DNA from: Hydractinia symbiolongicarpus
Lineage: Eukaryota; Cnidaria; Hydrozoa; Anthoathecata; Hydractiniidae
Assembly (NCBI RefSeq): GCF_029227915.1
Contig: NC_079875.1
Span: 29,884,001-29,948,000, forward strand
DNA length: 64,000 nucleotides
Direction of reading: 5' to 3'
Both the position numbers and the translations under genes were made by a program. Shown one piece after another: positions 27,954 through 38,772 of the stretch. The notes under the pieces were generated by a model. The model made no database searches, was not told the DNA's origin, and was given only the letters and a program-made list of their open reading frames with translations. Position 1 is the stretch's first letter; each line of letters begins with the position of its first letter.

Positions 27954-28230
27954 ATGATATCTGTCCAAGCATATCGTGCCACCATTGGTTCTTTTTATAA
28001 TGTAGCTGCTAGCCACTCCAAAAATATGACAAATGAAACAATAAATTTTCACAGCTATTCAGGAATGGTTTTTGATGACAAGGTGGATAATAACAACGAC
28101 TTCAATCATTTTTTTGAAACTTTTTATTTCAATAATTTTCATGTGTTGTCTGAGCTGTAATATCAATCTTGCATCTTTGAAGTTACTGTTATTGTTATCT
28201 GGTGACATTGAAAGCAATCCTGGACCCTTT
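27954..28230 (+). pseudogene. Helitron leader with 2A-like GDIESNPGP motif
   Basis: An ATG at 27954 opens 68 codons containing ATIGSFYN and GMVFDDKV, ending at a stop at 28158-28160. An overlapping frame, the same as that of the main protein, runs from ATG 28075: a hydrophobic stretch rich in I, L and F, then KLLLLLSGDIESNPGPF, then TAA TAA at 28231. GDIESNPGP (28201-28227) fits the 2A consensus DxExNPGP, which makes ribosomes skip a peptide bond before the last proline. Placed after a hydrophobic N-terminal segment, it matches arrangements known at the starts of some animal transposon and receptor proteins. A T-run at 28108-28115 is a plausible frameshift site joining the two parts. About 20 bases after the motif the protein-like text moves to another frame (NNNDIDFQ). 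One or two indels, or a small intron, therefore separate it from the OTU domain. Confidence 0.65.
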
Positions 28231-28248
28231 TAATAACAATGATATTGA

Positions 28249-31200
28249 CTTCCAAATATCACTACAGGAATCTTATGCCATCTTCTAAATCAGTCGAATT
28301 CTGCTGATCGTATAGTCGCTTATGCTAGAAGTATTGGTCTGTCAAATATAACATATCAAGAAGTGACAATAGGGGATGGCAACTGCTTTTATAGAGCAGT
28401 AGTACAGCAACTTAGTCGCCCTGAGATCAGACAAATTGTCCCCCCTGACCTACACTTTCAAAATCACATTCAACTACGAGCAGCTGTGGTCAAGTTTGTT
28501 CGCGAAAATAGTAATGTAGGAATTTTTCAAATTAACAGAGACTTTTTATCCATAAGCTCTGAAGAGTGGGAACGGGACTTACAAATTCAGTCAAGGTCTA
28601 CTGTTGATGTTGTGGAAATTTTCATACGAGCTGCGTCAATAATGTTGGGCGTCAACATTTTGATAACATCCGATACCAGTACTGCAATACACCCATATAC
28701 CCTTATTAGTCCTACTCATGATGAAACACATAATATTCCTGGTGAACAACAAGTGGCACATCTATTGACTGATGGTACCACTGCTGGTGCTTTTATTTTG
28801 CTTGGTAGGGTTAATGAAAATCACTACCAATCGTTGGTCTTTGATGACAAAGTGAGCAATCCTTCCGTTACATCACCCACATCACTCAGTCCATCTAAAA
28901 AATATCCCCGTTTGTCATCACAAAATCCTAAAAATATAACCAATCAAAAACCTGTTGAAATGGAAATTACTACTTTGAATCAAAATCCAGACTTCCTAGT
29001 AGAAAAAATAATGAAATCTTATATGTCTGCTACTATAATACCAAAAAGAGTCAAGTCTAAACGCAAGCCAAATTATAATAAAGAAGCTGCTTTGAAGCTA
29101 AAGTGTCTGCAGTTAAATATTAAATATGAAGAACCTAAAGTTAATGAAACAAATATCGAAACAATAAACAGACACAGGCGAATAAGTTATAGCTGCAAAA
29201 AAACCGTTTCTAAAACAGCCATGGATAAGCAGAAAAATGCTAATTTGAAAAAACCACCTGCCTGCAAACGTACATGCGCCCCGCCACCTAATACACTTCC
29301 AATTATTACACACAACCAGGTGAATATTTTACCAACCACACAGTCCATACCATCCACACAGTCAGTGCCTACAATTGTCACAGACAACCTGACCACTGAA
29401 CAAGATCAAATTTATGAAAATGAAACATCCACCATTCATCAAAATCCTGATGTTGTGGCAGCTGTAATACAGTTTGAGGAAGGTGAGAAGTTACATAGCT
29501 TGGCAACCTGTAAAACTTGTCGTGAAACCGGGCCAGTATTTCATGCTACTCCCCCTATCAGTCCTACTGCAGAAAATGAAACAAAACCAATTACCGTAAA
29601 GCCTTGGAAAATTTTTAGCGATAAAAGGTGTGACAGGTGTCATCGAGAGAGCCTTAGTCGTTTTAAAAAGAATGTAACAACTCCTGCTAGATTTTCCGGT
29701 ATACTGTCAGTTGATGATGATGATTTGGGCCCATTACACGATAACATCCGCCATAACGATATGCATTTTTTACCGGTACCACCATATCTCCAAAATTTGA
29801 CCATACTGGAAGTAGCATTGATTCGTCGTATCACTGTTATCATGAATATACACCTCCTGCGATATGGCATGCTTGCATCAAAAGGACATTGTATCAGTTT
29901 TCCTCAGAGAATGCAAATTGCTAAAGAATTGCCATCGTTACCATCTGAGGTTGGAATAGTGGTTATTAAAAAGAAAGGAAGTCGAAATTCAGTTCAACAG
30001 TATACTGTGCAAAGGAATAAAGTTGAAAATGCATTACGAGGGCTGTGTTTTGGATACCCAGAAGGTGGCACTGAATATTCAGATACTAATAGTGAACATC
30101 TATACAATGGCTCTGATCACATTGACAAACCTTTAAAAGGACGCTACTTTCAGTTCCTACCGAATGAGTACTATAAGGATGTTTCGATAAAATATGAGCG
30201 CATTCAAAATTTACTAGAGATGCGTTCTGAATTACCTGGCTTGCCTGTTGTTGAAATGCCACATATTATACCAGAGGAACACAAGGGTCCTGCTGAAAAT
30301 CAATTTCTGGAAAACTTACCTCAAGATGACGAAAGTATAACCCGTTCTGGTTTAGTTTGTCCACTTGAATCTAAAGATGCTGACAAAGAGTTGCGAACAA
30401 TACTGCAGAAGCTCTTGGGCTCTGAAGATGCAGTTAATCAAGCTCTTGAACATGGCACAATTGCGAATGCAAATTTGGAATATACGCGAGAGCAGCCTAT
30501 TCGAGAATTAAAAACTCCTGGTTTTTTTACTATGGCATACCCAACTGTTTTTATTAATGGAAATTGCGACTTAACGGTTCCAAGGTTGAGTAAAATTAAC
30601 TTTGAAGAATACATCGAACATATATATTATTGTTCTGATAATCGCGTAGCGCGTCATCCGTACTTAAAATTTTTCTTATTAAATATGCGTTTACGAATGC
30701 AAGCACTACAGCAGGGTAGCTTTCTTGTTTCCCAACAATTAAATGATGCGCATCTCACAATTGCTGAACTGAGAGATAATTTACAAAATGACGATGATTC
30801 AGTTCCACGAAAAATTATTAGTATTGGAAAAAACCTGGTGAATACTGATCCATACTGGAGAGACCAAAAAAAAAAAGTGGATGCTCTGTTGTTTTTCAGA
30901 CGAAATGAGTTTGGCGATTTACCGGCCTATTTTGATACCAACAGTTGTGCAGAATTTCATTGGAAACCATTACATGAATTACTTATTAAGTATCATGCCT
31001 TAATAAACAACTTAAACGAAGATACTGTGCGGCAACAAATGGAAAACGACAGCAAATTCAAGCGGGAAATGATTCTACAAAATCTTCATATCGTCACACA
31101 GTATTTTGATGCAAGGACTATAAATTACTTTGCCACAGTCAACAAGAAAGTGTTTCAATATAATGATAGTTGGTGGCGATATGAATTCGCTAAAGGTCGA

Positions 31201-32001
31201 GGTGAGATACATGGTCACGCAATTATATCGTCCTCTAAACACGCTCAAAAGGTCAAAACAATCATGGATGGATTGTCGAATGATGTACCTGACTCACAAG
31301 CATCCCAAACTGCTGCACAAGAACTTCAAAATTGGTTGCAAACCACAAATGAAGACAGTGATGACATTTTTTCACCCATATTTACTTCACTGCATCCTGC
31401 TGGGGGGAATGAAATTATAGATGCCTCTGGAATTAGAACTTGGGTTCCAAACAAAAATCAATGGGCAACACCAGAAGGGAGTCAAGCTCCTCCAGACCAT
31501 AACCCATTGGTGCAAGAACTTGCAGATGTCGCTAACCATGAAGGTGGTATTGGAGAGCAACATACTTATCTTGTTAATAGAATAGGTCTCCATAATTGTA
31601 ATTCCAGTTGTTTGCGTTATCGTCGTAAGAATAAAAAGGAAAAGGATACCGCTCCAAAAAAGTACTGTCGTTTTCATTTTGGTGATCTTGATCCACAAAC
31701 CAAAAAAACAAGTGGCAAAGAGATTCATCCTTTTCATGCTGTCATAACAAAAGGGGAACATCCTAGATATGAGGGACCACGCGATCATCCTCGCCTAATG
31801 ATGCATGTTAAAACACGTCTGCTTAGTTGGCTAGCAAATTGTGACAGTCAAGTCATTATCGATCAGGATCTTCTGGCTCTTCAAAAATACATTGCTGGTT
31901 ATGCTTGCAAGGGGGCAGCCTCAACTGAAGATTTGGTACATGTTTATCAGCATCTCATTGAAAACACTGCTGATGGAAGCACTGTTAAAAATTTGGCTTA
32001 A
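28249..32001 (+). pseudogene. Helitron Rep half: OTU, zinc ribbon, DUF6570-like, HUH
   Basis: Residues are numbered from the GTG codon at 28363, but the frame is open from 28249 and text such as HLLNQSNSADRIVAYARS belongs to the protein. The OTU protease has GDGNCFYRA (Asp5, Cys8) and a C-terminal NENHYQS histidine (His154). A basic linker leads to paired CxxC motifs (Cys383/386 and Cys423/426), a zinc ribbon. A DUF6570-like segment follows at about 443-590 (LPVPPYLQNLTILE). The Helitron N-domain has GFFTMAYPTVF. The Rep nuclease shows HGH at 950-952 and the paired tyrosines of KYIAGYACKG (Tyr1176, Tyr1180). The frame ends at TAA 31999-32001, directly followed in the same frame by RLLQKIAGLVDVPG, so the stop is premature, most simply a Gln CAA changed to TAA. 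All catalytic residues expected in this half are visible. Confidence 0.85.
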
Positions 32002-33414
32002 CGACTACTTCAAAAAATTGCTGGTCTAGTAGATGTACCAGGTGCTGCGGCAGATTTTATTAATAGTGGTGGCCGTTTGACTAGATGTACCAGGAATTTT
32101 CGATACATTGGTATCAGTGGCTTCCGAGCATTGGATACTTCTGGTGAAGATGGAACCGTTACAAAGAGTAGCACATTGGATAAATACTTGAGCGATAAGC
32201 GTAGAGAAACTGAGCCAGAAATATCATTATGGAACTGGAGCAAGAAATGTAATTGTACCTGCAAAGTAGATCACGTGCCAGTTTTTACAGGAATATCTAC
32301 AAAACCTGTTTGGCCTGTTACTGAGGACTATGCAAAAGCTATGCTCGTTATATTTTCTGTTGGAACGTGGCATAATACTGAAGAATTGAAGGGACAACAT
32401 GAGTCATTTGCTGCTGCTTTGGCTTCCCTTGTTCAAACTGAAAACTGTCCCCCTATATTAATAGATGCATTGAAGGAGGCTAAACAATCATTCAATAAAA
32501 AGAGTGAGAGAAAACAAAGTCACACTCGTGTAATCAATAATGAAACCGATAATCAGTCTTCATGTCAATCATCACAATATACAGATGCAAGTCCTCAAAG
32601 TTCCCAAAATTCAGTCATTGCACAAATGAACATAGGCAGAGCGATAATGAGAGATATTGCAAGGCATCACGTTGCTGATATCAATGAGCCGGATGTACAA
32701 CAAGTTCTTCCCAATGGAGGGCCTACATTTGATTGGAATAATTATGCAGTTCAAAGTTTTGGTAGTCAATGGCCAATTAATGCTGACACATGGTTACAAT
32801 CTATATCTGAAGAAGCAGAAAAAAATGAATTGCAGCTGGCTGATGATTGTACCTTACCCCAAATAAACATCTTAAATGCTAATGAATTACAGAGAACAGT
32901 CATTGGTATAAATCTTCAGCATTTATTGCAAGTTGCAAAAGGAACTTTGCCAACAGGCACCCAGCCATTACGTTTATTAATACAAGGAACAGCTGGTGTT
33001 GGGAAAACATTCATCATTACTGCGCTCACCAGAATCGTTCGTCGTATTTTTAAGCGAAATTCTGCTGTTATGAACTTGGCCCCAACTGGTGCAGCAGCAG
33101 TCCTCATACCTAATGGTCGCACCATACATTCAATGACTCCACCACCACACAAACTAAAAAAAGATAAGAATTTAAATTCTGTCCAGTTTTCTGACTATCC
33201 GTTGGGTGATGTATCTCTAAGAAAGCTGAGAAAGTATACAGGTATGCATGAAAACAATGAGCTGAAATTATTTCAACTTAATATTGATGAACGTAGCATG
33301 CAGTCGAAGCTTCTTGTGGCCTGGTGCAGCCAAAGATTATGCGAGGCTACGGGAGACTTTGATAATTATTACGGTGGTGTACCAGCTGTCAATTTCTTTG
33401 GTGACCTTGGTTAG
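32002..33414 (+). pseudogene. Helitron middle: Rep-helicase linker and Pif1 Walker A
   Basis: This is the same reading frame as the upstream half. It continues the Rep C-terminal region (TRNFRYIGISGFRALD; CNCTCKVDHVPVFTG with a small cysteine cluster; FSVGTWHNTEEL) into the helicase. Walker A is GTAGVGKT (32986-33009), followed by NLAPTGAAAVLI and GRTIHSM, the usual Pif1 motif Ia neighbourhood. A Walker B-like NIDERSM and GGVPAVNFFGDLG come next. A TAG at 33412-33414 replaces the glutamine expected in the conserved GDxxQLxP motif. LGPIRALDL follows at once in frame, so the stop is a point mutation and not a domain end. The first ATG-like start in this piece is not meaningful because it is internal to the larger protein. 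Confidence 0.85.
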
Positions 33415-34530
33415 CTTGGACCAATTCGTGCTTTGGATCTACATCAGCCACCAAAACACGATGATTCGACAATCAACTTCGCTGGCTATGCAATCTATCG
33501 CTCGTTTCAAGATGTTATTGTTCTTACAGAAACAATGCGTCAAGGCCCAGATCAGTTAGCTCTTTTGCAGCGACTACTTAGAATACGTAATGGATCGATC
33601 ACTCAACAAGACTGGCAAGATATAAATAGTCGTTACGAAGATGCTTTGCCACAAACCGAAAAATGTAACTTTTCGCATGGTCGTGTCCTTACATTGATGG
33701 AAACATGGAATGAAGTTAATGAGGAAAATCACAATAAATTAGCTAGCCTTGGTGTGCCTGTTGCTGTAATTCCATCAAGAGGCCGTGGTAAACACCACTC
33801 TTTGACTGATAAGCAACTGGGTCAAATACCGCTGAGATCTTCAATGGCAGTTGGTGCAACTGTAATACTCACTAAGAACCAAAAAGGTCTTACGGGCCTC
33901 GGTCTTAATAATGGTGCGATGGGGAAAGTAATTGCAATCCTTTATTCGCCAAATATGTCACCACCTGAATTTCCTATAGCTGTCATTGTCGATTTCCCAA
34001 ATTATAAAGGCCCAATATGGATTCCAGAACATCCAACATGGATACCAATTACTGCTGTTGAAGGTCGATGTGAATCTAATTGTTGCAGCAGAAATGGCCT
34101 GCCATTGATGCCAGGATATGCGATAACAATTGCTAAAAGTCAGGGTATGTCGATTGGAGATGGTAAAACTGCCACCCACATGCGTATCAAGTTACAACAA
34201 TCAATTCAGATGGAAAAAAATAACCTTGGTACAGCTTACACTGCATTTTCAAGATGCGAAAAAGAAAGGAATTGGGCACTTGTCGAGCCAATTACTCAAG
34301 AACGTCTCTTGTACGTTAATACACATCCTCGTATGAAAGCCAGACAAGAGGAAGAGCAACGGCTGAAAGCATTATCGAATGAAACCATCAAAAAATTTGA
34401 TATCACTATAGTAAAGTATATTAACTTGCTGAAAGACCTTGACGAGTTTTGCGATGATGATATTGAAGATGCAGTTTGTCCTTCACCATCTACAGATTGC
34501 TCATGTATTATATGCACATGTCAATCATAA
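33415..34530 (+). pseudogene. Helitron Pif1-type helicase C-terminal half
   Basis: The main frame resumes after the TAG and runs to a genuine TAA at 34528-34530. It contains the helicase motif region FQDVIVLTETMRQ, SSMAVGATVILTKNQKGLTG, the insertion NGAMGKVIAILY, and the late motifs AITIAKSQGMSIGDG and LGTAYTAFSRCEKERNWAL, which match Pif1/RecD-like motifs V and VI. The tail is charged and ends with a cysteine-rich CPSPSTDCSCIICTCQ. In an intact element this half would couple ATP hydrolysis to strand unwinding during rolling-circle transposition. No frameshift is seen within it. Confidence 0.85.
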
Positions 34531-34663
34531 TGATAATCACAACTGAAATTAACCTATGTTGCAGATAATATATACATTAAAAATCATTGTATATGTTCAT
34601 ATATTTGTTGTGAAATCAATATGCGAAGTAAAATTTTGATTTAGAAAATAAACAAAATAAAAA

Positions 34664-35196
34664 CCGTCTGACCATGAATTCGTAATTATTGGATGTAATA
34701 AGCCGAAGTCAAATACTTGATTTAATATCAATGTATAGTAAGCTGTATCCAAGAATCATGGTAAACATTTTTAATTCAGCAGACAGAATAGTTGTTTCTC
34801 AAAACAACCGTCTGCCCATGAATTCGTAATTATTGGATGTAATAAGCCGAAGTCAAATACTTGATTATAATATCAATGTATAGTAAGCTGTATCCAAGAA
34901 CCATGGTAAACATTTTTAGTTCGACAGACAGAATAGTTGTTTCTGAAAACAACCGTCCGCCCATGAATTCGTAATTATTGGATGTAATAAGCCGAAGTCA
35001 AACACTTGATCTAATATCAATGTGTAGTAAGCTGTATCCAAGAATCATGGTAAACATTTTTAGTTCAACAGACAGAATAGTTGTTTCTCAAAACAACCGT
35101 CTGCCCATGAATTCGTAATTTTTGGACGTAATAAGCCGAAGTCAGATACTTGATTTAATATCAATGTATAGTAAGCTGTATCCAAGAATCATGGTT
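34664..35196 (+). repeat. 144-bp tandem repeat, about 3.7 copies
   Basis: Units start with CCGTCTGCCCATGAATTCG at 34664, 34808, 34953 and 35097, spaced 144-145 bp, and the last is partial. Each includes TAATAAGCCGAAGTCA and AGTAAGCTGTATCCAAGAA. The array begins about 130 bp after the Helitron stop codon. It may be the element's own 3' subterminal region, where Helentron-type elements often carry tandem repeats. Confidence 0.85.
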
Positions 35197-35199
35197 AAA

Positions 35200-36170
35200 A
35201 TAAAGTAAAAATACTCTGCCTAACATCAGGCATCACGATGTGTGATTATTATCAACAAACTCAATTTAAAGGCAAATTAATCCTCGTTTTTTGTAAGAAG
35301 CCTAAGCATTTGTGTGCACTCAAAGTTTATTAAAGTTTTGATAATTTGTGCATCAAATTTAAATTGTCCTTATTTAACACTGAAAAATCTTTTATTTACA
35401 AGGCTTTTTGTCTAAAATACATGCTCATTAACACATACCAAGTCTTAAATTACTGAAGGCCCTAATATAATCAAGTTTGTAACCTGACTTTTCGGTTGAT
35501 TTACCTTCTTGTCTTTTTTCCTTCTAAGAATGTAAAACAAAAGGTTTTTAACATTAAGCTAAGTCAATTTAAAAGTGGGTCACTTCTTGGTTTCCTCCCC
35601 TTTTTTTGTACTAAATTTTATGTGTTAATAAAAGCATACAGTGTATGACATTCTAAAAATATATTGCGTATGTATATATACTTAAAATTATGCCAGGGGT
35701 TCATATAACTTAATTTATGGAAACGTTACTGAGAGAAAACGTTTAAGCCAAAAAAGAAATGTTTTTTTTGCATAAAATGAAATTTAACATTGTGATTGAC
35801 TTTACTAAGTTTCAAGTTTTACTAAGTTAACACAAAAATTAGATTTGAACTTTTTGTGTTTATTTTGCAAAAGTTTTTACAAATTAAGTATGATCCATCA
35901 TTGAGTATGGTAACTATTGAAACCAATGTCAGTAAATCCTGAAATGTAAAATCTTACACTTTAATGTTCCTCAAAATGAGTATTATGAAAATATTTTATT
36001 ATATGATAATTTTTAACTGGCCATGATGATACTTATGATCCCCTAAGATATCACACAGTCTTGATTTTAAACCACGAAGGAAAAAAATTAAAAATTATGT
36101 GAGGACATTAAAGAGATATATCGGTGAGGATAGGTCCGGTTGTAAGGGGATGGAGGAGACCGGCAATTAA
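35200..36170. other. AT-rich spacer, nothing recognised
   Basis: No sustained coding frame and no clear repeat could be identified in this interval. Confidence 0.5.
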
Positions 36171-36462
36171 TACCTTATGCGTACAAAAATTTTGTGGATC
36201 TGGCCCAAAATGCTTTATTTTTAGATGACTTCATTTTCCAGAAATATGAGGTATAAATTTTTGCAGATGCCAAAAAGGTAGTAAAGGTATTCAGAAAAAA
36301 GTATTTTTAAATGTGCAACAAAGAACTCGATGTCCTAGGTTCTGGTTTAAAGTACGAACAAATAGAACATTTTTACGGATAAGAGATTTTTAAAATTTTT
36401 CACAGATTTTATTATTGCACTTTTCAGCCAAATCCACAAAAATAAGTTGTACGCATAAGGTA
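36171..36462. mobile_element. MITE with TACCTTATGCGTACAA termini
   Basis: The left end TACCTTATGCGTACAA is perfectly matched by the right end TTGTACGCATAAGGTA. Pairing continues inward through TTTGTGGAT and TGGC with a small gap. The ends begin and end with TA, consistent with a TA target duplication as in Tc1/mariner-derived MITEs. The interior (about 290 bp in total) is non-coding. Confidence 0.75.
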
Positions 36463-37653
36463 CAATCAGTGAAAAAGGAATTGAATTTGCACTAAATATG
36501 TGAAAGTTAATGTATTTTGTAATTTCACTGATACTGTACAGTTTCAGTTCCTCCGTTGCTCTCTTTTGTCTTTTTTCTGTTTTCAGGTACTATAATAAAC
36601 TTTCAAGGAATTTGTAGAAGACGTTTTTTCAAATTCTACTGGAAGATATAACATGGCAGTTATTTTAAATGAAAAACAATCAGATAAGTACCTCTTATTA
36701 ATTAATTTTATATTTAAATGTGTACTATACATAAAGGCGAGACCAATTTCATTGTGTAATGTAATTTTTAAGTTAATTTAACAATAAACCACACCCTTTT
36801 TAAATTTCCTTCTGTATAAAATTTGACATGATTATGTCACTGTACCACCAGTAAAATTTTTGCTAATTTTTCACATCAGTATTTTTCATGACTACTCTGT
36901 CACAGTGAGTTTGGACAGCCAAATGATCATGTCATTTGATTTTTGGACTGCTTAATTCATAATGCAGTTACTTTAGTACGAAAATTAACATTCTAGTTGT
37001 AAATAATTTAGGAAATTTGTTTACATTAACAATGATATCCATGAAGCACCCTGGCAATTGATCACATGAGGAAAAGGTAGAGGATGAGGCATACGTGGAG
37101 GATTTATTTGGTAAGCATATACTTTACAAGCTTTTTTTCTGAAATCGTAGCATTAAGGGTGGGGAGTGGTAGAGCCTTAGTTCTAGCCTGTGTTTGGAAA
37201 TTTGATTGTTCTAACTTTATTTTTAAGAGTTACACAATTTTCTAATCATCATAATCCTCAAATAATTCCCCTTGTTTATATCAGTTATTATTATAGTATC
37301 TTACTGTTATAGGACCCCTCATAGTTGCTAGTGACAACAAGGCTGCAAAGTGAGAAAAATCATTAGAAGTTTACCAGTATTGCAATAATAGACAGATTGA
37401 ACTTGTTTGTTAGGTCTACTTTTATACGGTAGCAGTAACGTCACGTAGAATTCAAATCAAGATTTTAAATTACCTGTGAAGCTACTTACGTTAAACGTCT
37501 TCTGGATACGTATGGCCGTATATATTAGGCGAGATATGTTGCTACATTTACTTGTTATATAAAACCATTTGGCACTGAATATTTCCTTTGATATAGTTTT
37601 GTTCCATAGCATAGATTATTTGTGAGTTTAGTCAGTAAATTTTTAGCTACCAC
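36463..37653. other. Spacer, no supported gene
   Basis: No sustained frame is present. A short purine-rich piece at 37068-37113, ending in a good donor (TTG|GTAAGC), is discussed as a possible relic; nothing else is supported. Confidence 0.45.
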
Positions 37654-37888
37654 AAGGGAATTAATTTAGCAAGCTTTTGTCCATTTTGCGAAATTTAAAT
37701 TCTTGCTGAATTTCTCTTTATGAAAAATAAATTTCACGACGTTATTCGTACTAATTTTACTACGAATACATCTTAACTTCAGTAGTTTTATTCCATGTCC
37801 TCTACATAAAAGACGATAAAAAGACAGCATAAACAAAGAAAAATAAATTTCTCACCAAAAATAGGACTTCCGCGAAATTAATTCCCTT
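37654..37888. mobile_element. MITE with AAGGGAATTAATTT termini
   Basis: AAGGGAATTAATTT plus GC at the left pairs with GC plus AAATTAATTCCCTT at the right, about 235 bp overall. The interior is AT-rich and non-coding. The target duplication is not clear. Confidence 0.55.
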
Positions 37889-38192
37889 AAGATATGATCT
37901 TTGTACAAAGTTGTATGTAGTGAATAAAGAATATTAGTATACTAGACAGTTAAGGGATTGTTCACATATTACGTAATAAAATGTTCATATATACCCAAAT
38001 AAATATGTATAAAATTGACTACTGTATTTTTTTGTCACTATGTAGCATTTTTTGACCATTAATAAGGCATCGTTGAAAAAAGAATCTTTCTAAGTATCCA
38101 AAATTATATTGATAATCTAGAAATAATTCATAGCAATAATTTGTGATGTTTTGCAACTGATTTATTTATGTTTTTTAGCAAATTAAAAAATT

Positions 38193-38772
38193 ATGTCGTC
38201 TCCAATCGATTTAGAACTTGGTAAGTATATTATTCTTATTGTTGCTATTAGTGGTATTCAGAAATAAAAAAATTATCGCTGACCTCGTCTTTTTAGTTTC
38301 ACTATATGCTAAATTCGTGGAGCACAGGATTTTACATCCTGGCTCCATGAATTATCGGTCATTTGGACGTTGGATTAAACAGGGTGGGGTTGAGTGGACC
38401 AATGAAGAAGACCCCACCAAAACGGCTCCAGACATGGAACTAAGTAAGAAATCACTTTTTTAAATATTTAAAATTTTGTTAGCATGTAAAACTAAGATAT
38501 ACCTTGGGTATTATCTATGTAATGCATTTAATTAACCTTAAATTATTTTTCTTTTAGTGAACGTATGGACGAAGTTCCTGCAATTTCGTCTTTCCCATAG
38601 CGGGTCTATGGACCTGGAGGTTTTTGGACGTTGGGTCCACAATGGCGGCCACGAATTTAGTGGTGGTCGACGTGATCGTGGAGGGCGACAAGGTCGTGGT
38701 GGGCGACAAGGTCGTGGTGGGCAACGAGGTCGTGGTGGGCGACGAGGTCGTTTTACACCTTATTACAACTAA
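38193..38772 (+). CDS. Three-exon gene: duplicated module plus RGG tail (129 aa)
   Basis: Predicted exons are 38193-38220, 38297-38443 and 38558-38772, with introns bounded by GTAAGT/TTTTTAG and GTAAG/CTTTTAG. Both introns are in phase 1. The product has two copies of one module: K15-F-x3-R-I-L-H-P-G-S-M-x4-F-G-R-W-I-x2-G-G40 and K64-F-x3-R-L-S-H-S-G-S-M-x4-F-G-R-W-V-x2-G-G89. Each is preceded by an acidic ...D-[LM]-E-L sequence that spans the intron, so an exon was duplicated. Residues 94-125 form an arginine-glycine tail (GGRQGRGG and GGQRGRGG units) typical of RNA-binding or phase-separating nuclear proteins, ending FTPYYN and TAA. An AATAAA follows at 38917. The start codon follows a possible acceptor at 38178, so a 5' UTR exon is likely. 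I do not recognise the family. Function is inferred only from the RGG tail. Confidence 0.7.

Larger units (their letters stand above)
27774..35200 (+). mobile_element. OTU-type Helitron (RepHel), degraded recently
   Basis: The core is a single long reading frame (28249-34530) with the Helitron signature: HUH-type Rep plus Pif1-family helicase, here preceded by an OTU cysteine protease and a DUF6570-like region. Helitrons move by rolling-circle replication using the Rep nuclease and the helicase. A leader with a 2A-like motif precedes the core and 144-bp tandem repeats follow it. I could not place the true termini (a 5' TC end and a 3' hairpin with CTRR), so the outer limits are only the extent of associated sequence. 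With just two stops in about 6.2 kb of main frame, this copy is recent or was active recently. Confidence 0.85.

Noticed and set aside
28070-28860. VFDDKV occurring both in the leader frame (about 28065) and after the OTU domain (about 28836) as evidence of internal duplication
   Set aside because: Similarity is limited to about six residues and 15-20 bases. It is too short to separate from chance.
31999-33414. Non-standard genetic code (UAR as glutamine)
   Set aside because: TAA ends the RGG gene and the 55.9-kb exon normally, and the elements also carry TGA stops and frameshifts. Ordinary C-to-T decay explains the data.
29113-34517. Open frames on the minus strand and other frames within the Helitron coding region
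   Set aside because: They overlap the long coherent RepHel frame and show no domain-like text.
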